NCBI GenBank assembly: GCA_022457155.1
Contig: JAJGOT010000163.1
Span: forward strand, 826,001-890,000
Origin: Cladopsammia gracilis
Taxonomy: Eukaryota; Cnidaria; Anthozoa; Scleractinia; Dendrophylliidae
Reading direction: 5' to 3'
DNA: 64,000 nt
Under the pieces are notes generated by a model, which was given only the letters and a program-made list of their open reading frames with translations, ran no database searches and was not told where the DNA came from. Every line of letters starts with the position of its first letter. The stretch's first letter is position 1. The position numbers and the translations under genes are program-made. Below, in pieces: positions 1-11,478 of the stretch.

Positions 1-316
1 ACAAAACGGCTGGCAATCGAGCCTAATGTTGTATAGGCATGCATTATATATTACAGCAAGTTCGATTGCTACAAACAATAAAATTTTACTGACTCAGTCT
101 TTAGACCAACACACATGGCATAAACGTGCTAAATATGTAATATTGCTCTCCTTTTAATTTTACCGAGATTATTTCCTCCTAAAACATATAACGACAAGAG
201 ACTGGTAGTATTGGTGGAACTTCCGAACCGGTTTTGGTCACTCTAGGTGTTTTCCTGGTTGATAAACAACTTGTCGAAACTGCGGCATTCGCCCTGTGGT
301 GTTGCACGCAGTGTTT
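1..316. other. no gene seen
   Basis: AT-rich sequence without a coding pattern, RNA gene or recognisable element. It ends where the inverted-repeat element at 317 begins. Confidence 0.5.
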
Positions 317-1488
317 ATGCACTAGTCAATTAGAACCCCCACTCCCCCCCCCCGGACCCGGGGCAGATAGGGGGATTTGACAAAGGCCCTGATCAAATTA
401 TACCAAACCCCCAGCCCCTGGGGAAAATCTTGAGATCAAATCCCCCTACCAAATCCCCCTGTCCTGTTTTCAGGTTTTTAACGTAGCAAAACCTGTCTCA
501 GTAATAAATCTTAATAGCACTTGCTGCGGATTATTACTTTCCGTAAGAATATGAATTTCACATTGTAACAGATCATTTTTTTACAGTGGTTGCTTTGAAA
601 ATGTTAAACAGAACATTCAGTGAGAAGCCACTTTCCACTTGGTGCATCCACAAGTCCCACGCATTCGAAATGGAACCACTCTATACGGCAGCCAGGACTA
701 TCACATGCGATCATATTGCCAACCTCCGGGCCGCCGCAAAGACATCATGCGTCATTCCTAGCAGTGGCTACCTTATCCCTGGACTTCTGTAGGGCTGACC
801 TCTGCTTTCTCGTAGCCGCTGCCTTACACGCACCAGCCTTTCGTCGCTTCCTCGTAGCATCAAGATGAGTTACCCACATTTTCAAGTCTTTAAAACTCAG
901 AAGAGTTTGCTTGGCAAGATCTGTCCCTGTTCACCCTGTTAGCTTTCGCAAAGCTTTTCGTGATTACAGTACTAGGAGGGTAAGAATGAACTGCGGGTAA
1001 ATCACTGCTATCTGTGGTTTAAAACTTCTTCAAGACGCATAAAGTGCCCCGTGCAAAACCAATGGCAATTCTTACATTCCTTAGACCCCCAAGGTCGCTT
1101 TGGATCTGGCACTGGCAAAGGCAGGAACTGAACACTGGGTCCGCTAGCGTACCACAATGACTCATCTGTGGGTTTTCCTCTCTGGCAAATTGAAAGACTG
1201 CAGTCTGCTTCATAACAATCTTGAAGTGCAAAGACATATTCGCGGAGACGGACGGTGCGAATACGGCAACGTGCAATCGATCGACTTCTCGACGAACTTC
1301 GGTACCAGTCTTTTTCAACCAGTCAAATCTCCCTCATTCCCCGAGGTGGGGACATTTTGAAGACGCAAAACACATCTAATCTACCACCCCCAGGGGACAG
1401 ATCTGTTATCAAAACTGCTTGTATGCCCCAATCATCCCCCTATCTGCCCCGGGTCCGGGGGGATGGGGGTTTCAATTGACTAGTGCAT
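317..1488. mobile_element. 1.17-kb non-autonomous element with inverted ends
   Basis: The left end reads ATGCACTAGTCAATTAGAAC and the right end is its reverse complement with small changes (GACTAGTGCAT at 1478-1488). Just inside, both ends carry a C/G-rich block with the words CCCCGGGTCCGGGG and CCCCCTATCTGCCCC in mirrored orientation. Short ORFs inside (586-868, 1019-1479) are unlike any family known to me and are probably chance. No clear target-site duplication was found. A DNA-transposon derivative is the best reading; superfamily not determined. Confidence 0.6.
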
Positions 1489-1839
1489 TACAAATGGTAA
1501 TGTAATTTGACAATGAAGGGTTTTCACAAATACGGATTTTGGCTCCTGTATTTATTTTGAAGAAAATCTTTTCATATTTATTAATCCATGCTTCATTCAG
1601 ACTAGCAGATACAAAAAAGAATTGTTGCAATAGAGTAAAAGAAGAAAGAAGTTATAACCAAAAGTTTGCCGTTGCGAAATTGCATCCAGGTCACAGATGA
1701 GTGCATTTTGCATTTCGCGCGAGTCATCTTAAAGAGACACTGTCACGAGGGCGCATGCGCCAGTTTCTCGAATCGAAACTTGAAAAGTTCAGCTTAAATT
1801 TTTCAAGTTGAACTGTTAATTTCAAAATGGCGTCGACTA

Positions 1840-2202
1840 GTGGCGGCGGTCACGGTGGAAAACGAAGAAACTCGGGACGGAAAAGGATATTTGGTACACC
1901 GAAAGAACGATGAAAGAGTGGTTGAAATCCCATACACGACCATTAACGTGTTTATTTCGAAGATACAATTTCTAAGTCATGGTATGGAAGCGGAATTCAT
2001 CGCAGGCTACGAAACTTGCTCCGATTCTGTCTTCGCGGCGCACTTGTTGTCGCTGGAATATTGCTCACCTCACGAGAAAACAAAGAATTTTAAATTATTA
2101 GAGGTGTGTGAGTCGGGACGTGACCCTTTAATGGCCCATTTCACACTAGAAGACGGACAAATCGTCTGGACGGACAAGTCGTCCGACGATTTGTTCGTGT
2201 AA
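1840..2202 (+). pseudogene. ORF of unknown function, 3' end replaced by an inserted element
   Basis: A 120-codon frame starts at an ATG 14 bases after another ATG (AAAATGG, 1826). The first 97 codons look like ordinary coding sequence (mixed hydrophobic and charged residues, cysteines), with no domain I recognise. The last 24 codons lie inside the element at 2133-2637, so the present stop at 2200-2202 belongs to the insertion. If the element and one AAT duplicate are left out, the frame runs on past 2640 for about 18 codons to a TGA. The ORF may be a host gene fragment or element cargo. Confidence 0.35.
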
Positions 2203-2637
2203 TGTCAATTCTAGACAGACAACTCACCTTGTGTTGGTCATCGTAAATTCATATCTGAACGAACAAACAGACGATTTTGAAAGCAAGGGGCCTGGCTCTA
2301 ACAGGCTTGGTTACCTTGCTTTCTATCCGCCATTTTGATTTTCCCATCAACCATCACTCCTTTTACTAGTTCCATTCCCCTTAGCGAGTACTGGGACCGA
2401 GATACTACCATTTGTTCGTCTGGTATGAATTTAAGTCGGACTTCGGACGACTTATCCGTCAAGACGAACAAATCGTCCTCGAAAAATCGTCTTAATAGAC
2501 GGCCAAATCGACGGACAAAATCAGACGACTTTTACGTCCAAAACTTTGTTCGTCCCGTTTTCTCACTAAGACGACTTGTCCGTCTCAGACGACTTGTCCG
2601 TCCAGACGATGTGTCCGTCTCTAGTGTGAAAACGGCC
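2133..2637. mobile_element. 505-bp MITE with GGCC...TTTCACAC ends and AAT duplication
   Basis: The ends are GGCCCATTTCACACTAGA and the reverse complement of GGCCGTTTTCACACTAGA, flanked by AAT on both sides (2130-2132, 2638-2640). The arms contain many copies of a GACGACTTGTCCGTC word in both orientations. The 3-base duplication and GGCC ends fit PIF/Harbinger-type MITEs. Confidence 0.65.
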
Positions 2638-3366
2638 AATGAAAGCAGGATTGCAAGCGATATCACACGGCCATACACGGCGGCCGTTGAAAATTTGAGC
2701 GCTTTATAAGACGTTATATGGGGAAAAATGAGGTAGATTTCGATCGCTAAATAAAGCGAAATTTAGACATTAATTCAATAAAGCGACACTATTAAACTCA
2801 GCTCTCGCTTATTCTTTTATCCTTTGGGGTTTTTCTAGCTGTTTCCGGAGTCAAGGCTAAACACTCGCTTTTGAAACCGACTTCCACTTGGAGGCGATTT
2901 GCATCCCAAAAATCTATCCGATCGGCGATTTTTTCAGCCACAGTTAATTAACTATTTCGCTTCCTTTTTTTTTTTTTTGAAAATCATCGCATATTACGCT
3001 GAAAATGAGCATTTTCTGCCACCGATTCCAAGATCCATAATTGCGGCCAAATGTTTTCAAGCAGACCGGAAGTGACCCTGGTCCGCGCATGCGAATCCGT
3101 TACAGTGTCCCTTTAAGTGGACACTAGCGCTGGCGTCACGAGGGTATGCCTCCCTCTCTCCCCCCTCCCCCACGGTAGAAGAAGTCCAAAAAAGCCAAGG
3201 CTAAAGTTCGTAGTCTAGATCCGATTTCTTTTAAAAAAAAAATAAAGTGCAAAATGACACAAAAGTAAGAAAATGTTACTAAAAATGTGGTTGTTGTTCA
3301 TCGTGGTGTGTAAGATAGGTAAACGATTTTTCGTTTGTCTCACGATGGGGTCACTTTAAGATGTTG

Positions 3367-3412
3367 ATCGCGACGTTTCGACTGCTATTACTGCTAGTCT
3401 TCATCAGGCGAT
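3367..3412 (-). ncRNA. hammerhead ribozyme-like motif (PLE type)
   Basis: On the minus strand this reads ATCGC-CTGATGA-A-GACT...AGTC-GAAA-CG-TC-GCGAT. Helix I is five pairs (ATCGC/GCGAT), helix II is GACT/AGTC with a 12-base loop, and helix III is two pairs (AC/GT) before the C cleavage position. The core CUGANGA and GAAA is complete. One extra A sits between A9 and helix II. Hammerheads with tiny helix III are known from Penelope-like elements, and a PLE reverse-transcriptase fragment starts 16 bases away. Confidence 0.6.
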
Positions 3413-3427
3413 TGCATTTCCTTCAAG

Positions 3428-3934
3428 ATGATTCTACCAGCGGACAAAGGTCGTGCTAGCGTAGTCCTAAACACTGACACCTACCATGACAAAATGAAAA
3501 CACTGATTGAGACAGGTCCATATCAGCTCCTTAATAAAGACCCAACCGAGCGTCTGAGCCGTAAACTAACTGACAAGCTCCTTTATTTGAAACGAGGTGG
3601 ACATATATCATAAACTGTCTATAACAAGATCAGACCTAGACACAAACAACCACCTAGAATATACGGCTTACCTAAGATACACAAGACCAACATACCTTTA
3701 AGACCTATTGTATCAATTGTCAATACTTTCGCTTATGATTTGTCTGCTTACTTAGCAGATATCCTGTCCCCACTGACAGGTAAATCAGACTATGCAGTTG
3801 CCAACTCTACTCATTTCGTGTCCTCCATTAGCCGTGTAAAAATACAGGACAACGAAGTCATGGTATCTTTTGACGTAGAATCACTCTTTACCAATGTGCC
3901 GATAGAAGGTGCCGTACAGGCAACCTTGCGATGG
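3428..3934 (+). pseudogene. Penelope-like element reverse transcriptase fragment
   Basis: A single frame with one stop (TAA 3611-3613) encodes typical PLE RT words: ILPADKGRASVVLNTDTY, YGLPKIHKTNIPLRPIVS, NTFAYDLSAYLADILSPLTG and VMVSFDVESLFTNVP. The last holds the first catalytic Asp (RT motif A). The stretch between the stop and 3740 is open in the same frame. Homology ends near 3934, so the YADD-type motif, thumb and GIY-YIG endonuclease are missing. It is a dead 5' fragment. The hammerhead-like motif upstream lies on the opposite strand, as in PLEs with inverted terminal copies. Confidence 0.85.
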
Positions 3935-4734
3935 AAATTTCTTTGTGAAAATCGGCTCGGCCCTGGAGAGGTCCAAAATCCAGCTTTCCTCTCTTGTCTC
4001 TCTACTATACGCTCAGGTAAAAGTCCGACGCAAAACCCTTCCAATCGCTTAAATTCGCCGTTTTTAGCTACAAGAACGACAACACACAACATTTCAGGTA
4101 AAAATACGTTTATTTTGATCTTATATATGAATATTCATCACAGAATATTACGATAAGTGAACCTTTTCGATATTGCCATACATTTCCTCGAAATTTAAAA
4201 ATACAAACGTTCACACAGTTTGTGTGGGCGCCCTGTGATCATATACAGTATAACAGGGTTGTAACGAGGTATATGGGATCAGGGATCAAAGGCCTAAAAA
4301 AGGGTGGGATCAGGGATCACAGCCTCGGATCCGGGATCACAGCCCTCGGGATCAGGATCAGCGTGTTTTCCATTGACTCAAGGATCAGGCAAAGAAAATT
4401 TTGTGGGATCAGGGATCAAAATTTTCATCACTTTTGGGATCAGGGATTAAAAATTTGCGTAAAAATACGGGATCAGCGATGAAAAAATATACCTCGTTAC
4501 GACTCTGGTATAAAGTCGGCCAACTTTTATTTCATAACAAAATACTACACCAGAGTGAAGGTAGTTCAGGCTTCGATAAATGTAAACATTTTAAAGAAAC
4601 TTTGTGTCACTTTTTATTCAGCTTCAAGTCATTTCAACCTTTTAAAAATAATTGTATCTCACACTGTCTGATCCACATAGCATTTTTCATTTGCTAAAAC
4701 AGAATGCGTGCAGGCAGTGTTTATAATCCTTCAT
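3935..4734. repeat. GGGATCA-rich degenerate repeat, otherwise no gene
   Basis: From about 4264 to 4490 the words GGGATCA and GGGATCAGGGATCA recur more than ten times with variable spacers. The block is bracketed by AACGAGGTATAT at 4264 and its inverse ATACCTCGTTACGAC near 4490. It is therefore probably the body of a small inverted-repeat element. The flanks show no coding pattern. Confidence 0.5.
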
Positions 4735-4961
4735 CTAGTCCTCGTCATCGTCAATGATCACTTGACATTTCTTTGGCTTATTCTCTTTAACAAAAGTAAC
4801 AGGGCCATGAAACAACTGAAAATTGTATGCTGTAATTTCGCGAATATTTTCACCGGCTAATGCCGCCTGGCTGCTTGCTGTTACGGCCGTTGTCCAGTGC
4901 TCGTCAAGGGGTTTTGCAGAAAGAAACCGGCTGATATGCCTGCGACGTCTGGTGGGCTTTG
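4735..4961 (-). pseudogene. possible 3' coding remnant, unknown protein
   Basis: On the minus strand an open frame of about 75 codons without ATG ends in KCQVIIDDDED and a TAG at 4735-4737. Composition looks protein-coding, including LDEHWTTAVTASSQAAL. A TGA lies just upstream in frame and no good splice acceptor is visible, so it may be a last exon, a relic or chance. Not recognised. Confidence 0.25.
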
Positions 4962-5551
4962 CCGTTCAACCGTTCTTATTGTTGTTTTTCCAAGGTAGGG
5001 ATCAAAGGCTGTGAAATTGAACTGGAAAATACTTTTGATGACTCCAAGCGAAGTGAAGAGTTTCTGCTTAAAACACCAGACATCCCGCGCTGGTGTTCTT
5101 CACTAGGAGATTTGTACGATTGTAAGCTTTCGATGTTTTTGTGTCCGCTTAGTAATGGGCCACGAAGTGCTCTGGTGTATTGAAATCTAGGAGCTTTGAA
5201 ATACAAGTTTTCCTAGCCTGGCGCCGGTTTATTTATAGGCGGAATTTCCAGCGCGCGAGGGCGAAATAGAGAGAAGGCGCCTGCAGCGAAGACCCTAGTT
5301 TTCCATTTACGCCCGCAATTTAATTACGTGACAGTGCTGTATCAACTGTCAAAACATAGATTGCAACCAGATGGTTTCACGACATGAAACCGCATATTTC
5401 TTTTTAGCGGAAAGAAGCCGAGTAACGTTTCTTTGACTTTGTTCTTGTTCGAAGCGTCAGACCTAACGAGAAAAAAAAAAGCTTTTATATTAGATTTATA
5501 GTTGCATAAAGCAAACGATGCAAACTTGAATTAGTGGCGAACACGCTTACC

Positions 5552-5917
5552 TTAGTCCCATCCAGGTTTCCTGACTGTGTGACTTTCTTCAACAATACAC
5601 GCTGCCAAATTTGCGTTGAACAAAGAATCTTGTGATTTCAGCGAGTTGGTAAATCTCTTGTTCGTTGCGGCTTCAGCTGACGCGTGCACGATGTTGTATT
5701 TGCCTCGTTGTATTCCTTCCTTACTGTCCAGTTTTAAACCAGTGAATACGCGAAGTATAATGGACGGGTTATCGGTAACAGTGGCAAATTCACTCACTCC
5801 ATCAGCTGTGAACTTTTCTTGGTAATTCCGCTGACCAGTGCACAAAGCTTTCGTGGCAAATGCAAGGATTATATATAAAAGTGGACATTTTGAAAGCGCG
5901 GCTCCAATGTTTTGCAT
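5552..5917 (-). CDS. candidate secreted 121-residue protein
   Basis: The minus-strand ORF begins at ATG 5917 with a signal-peptide-like start (MQNIGAALSKCPLLYIILAFATKALC). A mixed polar sequence follows with little low complexity. The stop TAA falls two bases before a consensus-like donor (AAG/GTAAGC), so the frame may be either a full small protein or a first exon with a chance stop. The body has only one cysteine (in LAACIVEE), which argues against a toxin-like or cysteine-knot peptide. No family recognised. A TATATAAAAG box lies at 5871-5880, but inside the ORF. Confidence 0.35.
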   Translation of the reverse strand: MQNIGAALSKCPLLYIILAFATKALCTGQRNYQEKFTADGVSEFATVTDNPSIILRVFTGLKLDSKEGIQRGKYNIVHASAEAATNKRFTNSLKSQDSLFNANLAACIVEESHTVRKPGWD

Positions 5918-5937
5918 TTGGAGTTCTTTAAAGGAAC

Positions 5938-6961
5938 ATTACAAAAAATCAGCAGAATTTAAATGGCTTTTTCAACAGAGACACGCGTTTTAACGCTTAT
6001 CCTCGTTAAAATAATAAAATTAAACCATCAAAAGCAGCTACTCCGCCATAGCTCACATCGCTAAGCGTCTGCCAGTTCTTCCAGGTCTTTTTCTCGAATC
6101 TTGGCGGGGAAGTTTTTTTTTTCTGGACTGGACACTGGACAATGTTAACGTGGTGTACTGTTTTTTCTTTGCGTTTGAAGTCGGTCAAAACAATATATAT
6201 ATTTTTTTTTATTGTATCGAACGGTGTTTATAAAAACATAAGCTACAGCAATATTGCGTTACGCGTCAGCTGGCGGTAGAAGGTTATATCCAAATTATTT
6301 CTATACACTCGGATTCCGGCATTTAGATAAGCCTGGGAATTTGTTAATCTTGAATGTATGCCAAAAACTTAACTTGTAATACCGTTCCATCTTTAGCAGC
6401 AGTTATGGCTCTAGCAAAGTAAAGATACTTTTCCTATCGCAGTATCGAGACTTTCAATCTTCAATCTTCAATCTTCATTATTATTATTATTATTTTTTTT
6501 TTTTAAATAATCAACAATACTTACAACACTACGACTACTTACACTATTTACAATACGTTCGATTTTTACAATACCATAGACTACGATACTAACTAGGGAT
6601 TAGTATTAACTTACAAAATAGTTTTTAAATGTAAAATAACATAGTACAAGCTAAACAAGCTAAAATAACCCAAAAAGGACTTCAATCTTTATTGGACAGA
6701 TATATTATTTTCAAAATTGTAGGCACCCGCAGGTAGCATCAAGCTAATCGAGGCGGGTGCTTTTAGAAATAAATAAATAAATAAGCAATCACATTACAAA
6801 TAAAATACTGAGATATAAATAAATTGGTAGATAAATAAATAAAATGAGTCTTACAGGATTTTGAATGACACATTTAACAAGTCGGATAATTATTTTCACA
6901 CAGAATAAAATAAAACAAAGGAGAATATTAAGAAATCATGTCTATTATTGTGGGCACGTCA
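5938..6961. other. no gene; simple repeats
   Basis: Contains (CAATCTT)n and (ATT)n at about 6454-6500 followed by a T run. A GGCACCCGC...GCGGGTGC hairpin at 6721-6760 is followed by (AAAT)n, which resembles a retroelement 3' end. No coding region seen. Confidence 0.4.
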
Positions 6962-7143
6962 ATACAGCTATTTCAATTAACGTTGTCGGATGAAAAAAGC
7001 TCAAAGCCAAGACTGCAAGGTAGTATGGGATTTATATGCATAAATTCACCACAATTGTTATTAACAACTATCCACACTACCTTGCGGTCTTGGCTTGTAG
7101 GCTTTGAGCTTTCATCCGACAACGTTAATTGAAATAGCTGTAT
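6962..7143. mobile_element. 182-bp MITE, family copy also at 32085-32178
   Basis: Long inverted ends (ATACAGCTATTTCAATTAAC and its complement) continue inward through GTTGTCGGATGAAA and an ACTACCTTGC word, giving an almost perfect hairpin. A truncated relative carrying the right half lies at 32085-32178 in the receptor intron. Confidence 0.7.
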
Positions 7144-7429
7144 ACGAATCAGCATTATCAAGTGTTTTGAGAAGTTTTGTTTTGTTTTTTCGAGACTTGA
7201 CTGGATGAAATATTCAACTTGCATTCGCGAACGGGTAACGCAAAATCCTTTGATACTCCTTTACCGAACTTATTTTCTATTCACAAGATAAATACCAAAG
7301 TATTGCTCTCGGGTCCCCGGCATAGCCTCTGCACATTTGGTGTAGAATCTTATATTTAGAGCGTTTCATTTTCACGAGTTGGCTCACTGGGGAGCCTTTG
7401 ATTGTAAGGAAGGGTCGCTCAAACATCAG

Positions 7430-7783
7430 CTAACGATGTGTAGAGCATTTCGTATTCACGGGTTGGCTCACAGGAGCCTTTGATTCGTTTTCGTCACACG
7501 CTGTCATTCCCATTGAATTTACCTCCACTACTAGATCGCGAATTATGCTTTGTAGATGGTAAATAACCACAATACTAGCGAAGCCGGTTCCTCCATGTCG
7601 TCTTCTTCCCACCCCAATCATAAGCACCAATAGCGGCAAAATCAAACTTTTCCCGAATCCAGTTGGCAATACGGCCATCAGATGTTTACCCTTAAAAAGA
7701 TTGCGCAATGCGTTTTGTTGCTCCGACTTCAAAGTATACGCGAATCTCTTTGAACTTAACCCTGACAAACTTCGTGAAAGCAA
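7430..7783 (-). pseudogene. RecQ-like DNA helicase fragment
   Basis: The minus-strand frame contains LKSEQQNALRNLFKGKHLMA followed by VLPTGFGKSLILPLLVLMIG. That is the RecQ Q-region and Walker A (motif I, GFGKS). The later part (FASIVVIYHLQSIIRDLVVEVNSMG) corresponds to motif Ia, but the usual SPL residues are altered to YHL. The frame ends at 7432, before the DExH box. In cnidarian genomes such fragments are commonly part of multiplied helicase-like or transposon-captured genes. Exons further downstream were not found. Probably a relic, possibly one exon of a spliced gene. Confidence 0.6.
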
Positions 7784-7982
7784 GATTCAAACAATTCTCC
7801 GGCTTCTGACATTTCATTTGCTTCTGATAACAAGCAGCATGTGCTTTTTGTTTAGAAAACTCGAATTTCCATTGACTGACATGAAGTGGCAGATGAATTT
7901 CCATTGCGCGATCTAAGCCAATGGGAATTTTGCGTACCCTCAGAGAACGCAATAAACGGAAAATTAAGGTCTCCGTTGCAGG

Positions 7983-8346
7983 TAGCCTCCCACGCAGTCG
8001 TTTTTAGGAGGATCGTGTTTCACTCCCTCCACAAACGCCTGCTCAACCGTGACCAACATTCCTTTGCCCCGCTTAGCCAATCACATTGTACCTACTTAAT
8101 CTGGTAGGTTGACCGTGACCGCACGGACACGCCACAATCAAGCAACTTCATAGTGCCGCTTGAGAATTCGCGGGAAATTTTTAAAACGATCATTTTGATT
8201 GGTCATCGACAAACAATGCCTCGATGGTGATTGGCTAGATTGTCTGACAAGTAAAACAATGGCAATGGAATGTTGGTCACGGTTGAGCAGGCGTTTGTGG
8301 GGGGAGTGAAACACGATCCTCCTAAAAACGACTGCGTGGGAGGCTA
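7983..8346. mobile_element. 364-bp MITE with about 85-bp inverted ends
   Basis: The left arm TAGCCTCCCACGCAGTCG continues through AGGATCGTGTTTCACTCC to CCGTGACCAACATTCC, and the right arm is its reverse complement with two or three changes. The centre is AT-rich with CCAAT-like words. Confidence 0.75.
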
Positions 8347-9473
8347 CGCTGCAGGCGCCACCTCTCAGCTCCCCTTCGTGTGTTCCCCTCGCGTGCGCGC
8401 CTACGAAATTTCACCCTATAAAAAAAAAATTACCCCATAAATAAACCGGTGCCTGCTATGCAGGCTAACGTTTTCCTCTCAGAGTGGCTGCTTATTTTAG
8501 AACCAGGTACCTGAATTCCGGCTTTCACGGCAGCTTTGGACAGCAATTTTTCAATTACGTTCTTTTCCGAGCGGCGCCTTCATGTACCATACTTTGTTGT
8601 TTTGTTTTCGTTCACCGTTTCAGATCGCAAGGACAAAAGGAGCATCGGGCAGGTTCATCACGACGCAAAAGTGTTCAGGTCGCTTATTGTTTTCTTTGAT
8701 GTGTTTCTACTTTTCTGTGCATTGACAAACCTGTCAAGTCTTTCTCAACTGTTGTTCGGTTGTAATTGTTGGCTATCGATAAGGTCTTTTGATGAATTTT
8801 GGTTGTTTCCTTCGTCTTCTTTTGGGATAATACTAGAAATACGTGTCTCGCAGAACCTCGCGAAGCTCGGGAGAGGATGCACTGCAAATTTTAGCGATGT
8901 GGGAGAGATGGAATTTTGATTTGACTGGAGAGATTGAGTTGCATGCCGGCAATGGCCCCGAACATTAAAGTTGAGACATTCTCGTTCCCAGTCGCTTCGA
9001 TTTAACTTGTAGTTAGTGCCCTGTCTTCCTAAATTATAATAAATGGAAACTGGTATTGGTCAGTTTTGGGTTTTGAGCTGTGGGTCACTGTAACTGCTAT
9101 TGGACTGGGTATCAAGAGATCCTAGGGCCCTTCTTCCCCCCCCCCCCCCCCCCCCCCCCCCAACCTATGTTCATTATTTTTTTTTTATTACCACCCAGAA
9201 GAGCATTAAAGAGCGGATTAAAGTGCGGTGATTTGAGCTAGATTTCTTAATCGTCCTTCTTCTTTGAGCCTTTCCTGTAATCAGTGTTTGCTTTACTCTA
9301 CCGTATAAAAGATATTCGTCACGGGTATTTAGCTGATCGTGTAATTCTTGCCGCCTCTCGTTGCGTCTATAAACAGAATCATTTTGTATAATACTTCCAG
9401 TCGGTGTCGCCTCTTCTGATCGATTTCGTTCATAATTCTAATGAAGGCATTTGGTCAAGGCGTCTGCACCAAC
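8347..9473. repeat. repeat-derived sequence with a 26-bp poly-C run
   Basis: At 8430-8470 a TATAAAA stretch and the word AAATAAACCGGTGCCTGC resemble AGCCTGGCGCCGGTTTATTT at 5214, a dispersed end sequence. A run of 26 C lies at 9136-9161. ORFs at 8484-8919 have no recognisable content. Confidence 0.4.
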
Positions 9474-9761
9474 TCAAACGGTGTGCCTAAGCTGTTCGAA
9501 GTCTTTGTAAACGATGTTGTCGTTGTTTCTTCGTTGCTCGATCGCGCTGAATTTCAACTCGCCGTTCTCGCTCCATCCAGCGGAGTTTCGGTGGTTAATC
9601 TTCTCGGGAAAGGATTCTAGCCACTTGTTGAATCCAGCGGTGTTGTGTTTGCTGTTCTTTCTCATTTGGATGAGAAATTGGTCGTGTTTCACCGAGAGCA
9701 AACACTTTTTCAGAGACGATGAGAAAGGGTAAACCGTCAGCCCTGCCCCATGAATAAACAT
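9474..9761 (-). CDS. unrecognised 95-codon ORF
   Basis: The minus-strand frame has coding-like composition (FNKWLESFPEKINHRNSAGW, ENGELKFSAIEQRRN) and ends with TGA at 9474. No domain recognised. It lies downstream of another small minus-strand ORF (9919-10062), and the two could belong to one spliced or element-borne unit. Evidence is only frame length and composition. Confidence 0.25.
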   Translation of the reverse strand: MFIHGAGLTVYPFSSSLKKCLLSVKHDQFLIQMRKNSKHNTAGFNKWLESFPEKINHRNSAGWSENGELKFSAIEQRRNNDNIVYKDFEQLRHTV

Positions 9762-9918
9762 GAGAGCGCGCCATTGTCAGCGGTCGCGATTTTTGTTGCC
9801 AGGCAACTGCAGGACATCTTCAGTATATATATATATATATTTCGCTCGATTTGGCGCGGCTCAGCTCCCGAGACCCGAGCACCCGAGCGGCCTTCGGCCG
9901 ACAAATTTATTAACCTCT

Positions 9919-10062
9919 TTACGCTCGGGCCTTCGGCCCCCGCTTCGCGAGGAAAAATTCACTGTCTGAATGTTCTTCAGCTTCATTATCTTGGTTGTTT
10001 CTTCCGTCTGTTTCTTTCGAATAGTCAAACTCATTCACCGGATATTCTTCCGCAACGCTCAT
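9919..10062 (-). CDS. short acidic ORF, 47 codons
   Basis: It starts in a favourable context (AAAATGA) with MSVAEEYPVNEFDYSK and is rich in D/E and N. The last residues (AKRGPKARA) come from a GGCCTTCGG-rich repeat at 9880-9950, so the stop is probably not original. It may be the first exon of an unknown gene, cut by a repeat. Confidence 0.25.
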   Translation of the reverse strand: MSVAEEYPVNEFDYSKETDGRNNQDNEAEEHSDSEFFLAKRGPKARA

Positions 10063-11478
10063 TTTGCTTCCCTTGAATGTTTTCAAACGTTGCCACGCTG
10101 CTTCCCGCGCTTTGCCAGCCGGACATTAACATCACTCATAATCCCCGTGGGCATTACGGGAGAATCCGGCCACAATTAATAGCCAATCACGGCGCGTGTT
10201 ATATCATTACAAGCTCTAGCCATATAATAATAGTAAATAATACATACATCATCTCTCCTGTACAAATTATTGCCACTCCTACTTTTATTGGTGTACATCG
10301 TAGGCAAGTGTTATCTGAAACCTTATTTCCTCTCAGGCTACAGTCATTTCTGAAAATGTTGTCTTTAAAAGGCATTTTGGTGTTCATAGTGTATATGAAA
10401 CGATGGTGTGTCAAGGAAGGACATTTATTGACAATGCTTTAATAATTATAATTAATGATGGAAGCAACAATTGTTCACAAATAAATGGACCTTTATTCAT
10501 GCTAGGAATTCTTTCGTTCTACCTCAGTATAACTTATATCCGTTCCCTCATTCGGTCTAAATATTTGTGTTATGTTTCCGCAAAACTTTTGACTCCAATA
10601 ATTTCCTGTCGATTCTCGTTAGTTTTTATTAAAATTATGCTTACGTTCAATCCATTTAAGGTCGCCGTTGATTGAAACGCTTTTTCAAGTTAATATAAGT
10701 TAAGTTGCAATTGAATTTTAAAATAGCCGGATTCTTCTATTGCGACATATCCTGATGCAAAGACACCACGGCCACGAATGTTGACAAAAAGACGTCAACA
10801 TCATAAAAATTTGCCGTGATGTTATCTTCTGTGGCACTTGAAAAGTAAGGCACTAGCCGGCCTGTTTTGAAAATTGTGTGAAGACTGACCTCAAGCAAAT
10901 GCCCCAGTCTTGGGAAGGAAAAGTTATAAAATGCCCGACAAATTCCCGGGTTGGGGGGGGGGGGGGGGATGAGCAGGATTGGAATTGACGGAACCATAAG
11001 ACACTGTTACCAGGCAGTTCATTTAAGGTTTTCATGAAGTCATACCCATATCATTCTAATTCATTCTTGCACTCTTCACTTCCCCGTGGTTGTTTTGATG
11101 CATTCAGTTGTGTCATCATTATATAAATTAAGTTGTGTATTTTGAGCAGAATCGTGCGCAAGATGTTCTGTATTGTATCTATTGTAGCAGGCCCCCGACC
11201 CTGACCGCACTATATTACACTACTACGAAGGCTATGGATTCTGCCACGGATTGCTTCGGCCGGTCACAGGTGTCAATTCCATTGCATTCTTTATCACCTC
11301 TAACGTTATCGAAGTCTGGTTCTTTTTGCAGTCATCCTCTCTCGATAGTGGTATCTACTACGTACTTTGTTCACCGTTTTAGGTAGCTATCCCCACATAT
11401 GCTTCTGCGAATTTCTCTTACAACTGGACTGGGAACGCGCAAGGCTATTGCGAAATTACATTTCGATTGCCGTGATAT
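10063..11478. other. no gene seen
   Basis: AT-rich sequence with short random ORFs and a 13-bp G run near 10956-10968. No domain or RNA recognised. Confidence 0.4.

Larger units (their letters stand above)
1728..3117. mobile_element. inverted-repeat element with nested insertion
   Basis: The ends match as CTTAAAGAGACACTGT at 1728-1743 and its reverse complement near 3102-3117 (one mismatch). GCGCATGCGC-type sequence follows inside both ends. The interior carries a 120-codon ORF and a second element (2133-2637) nested in it. The outer unit could be a DNA transposon derivative or a gene fragment between two repeat copies. Confidence 0.45.
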
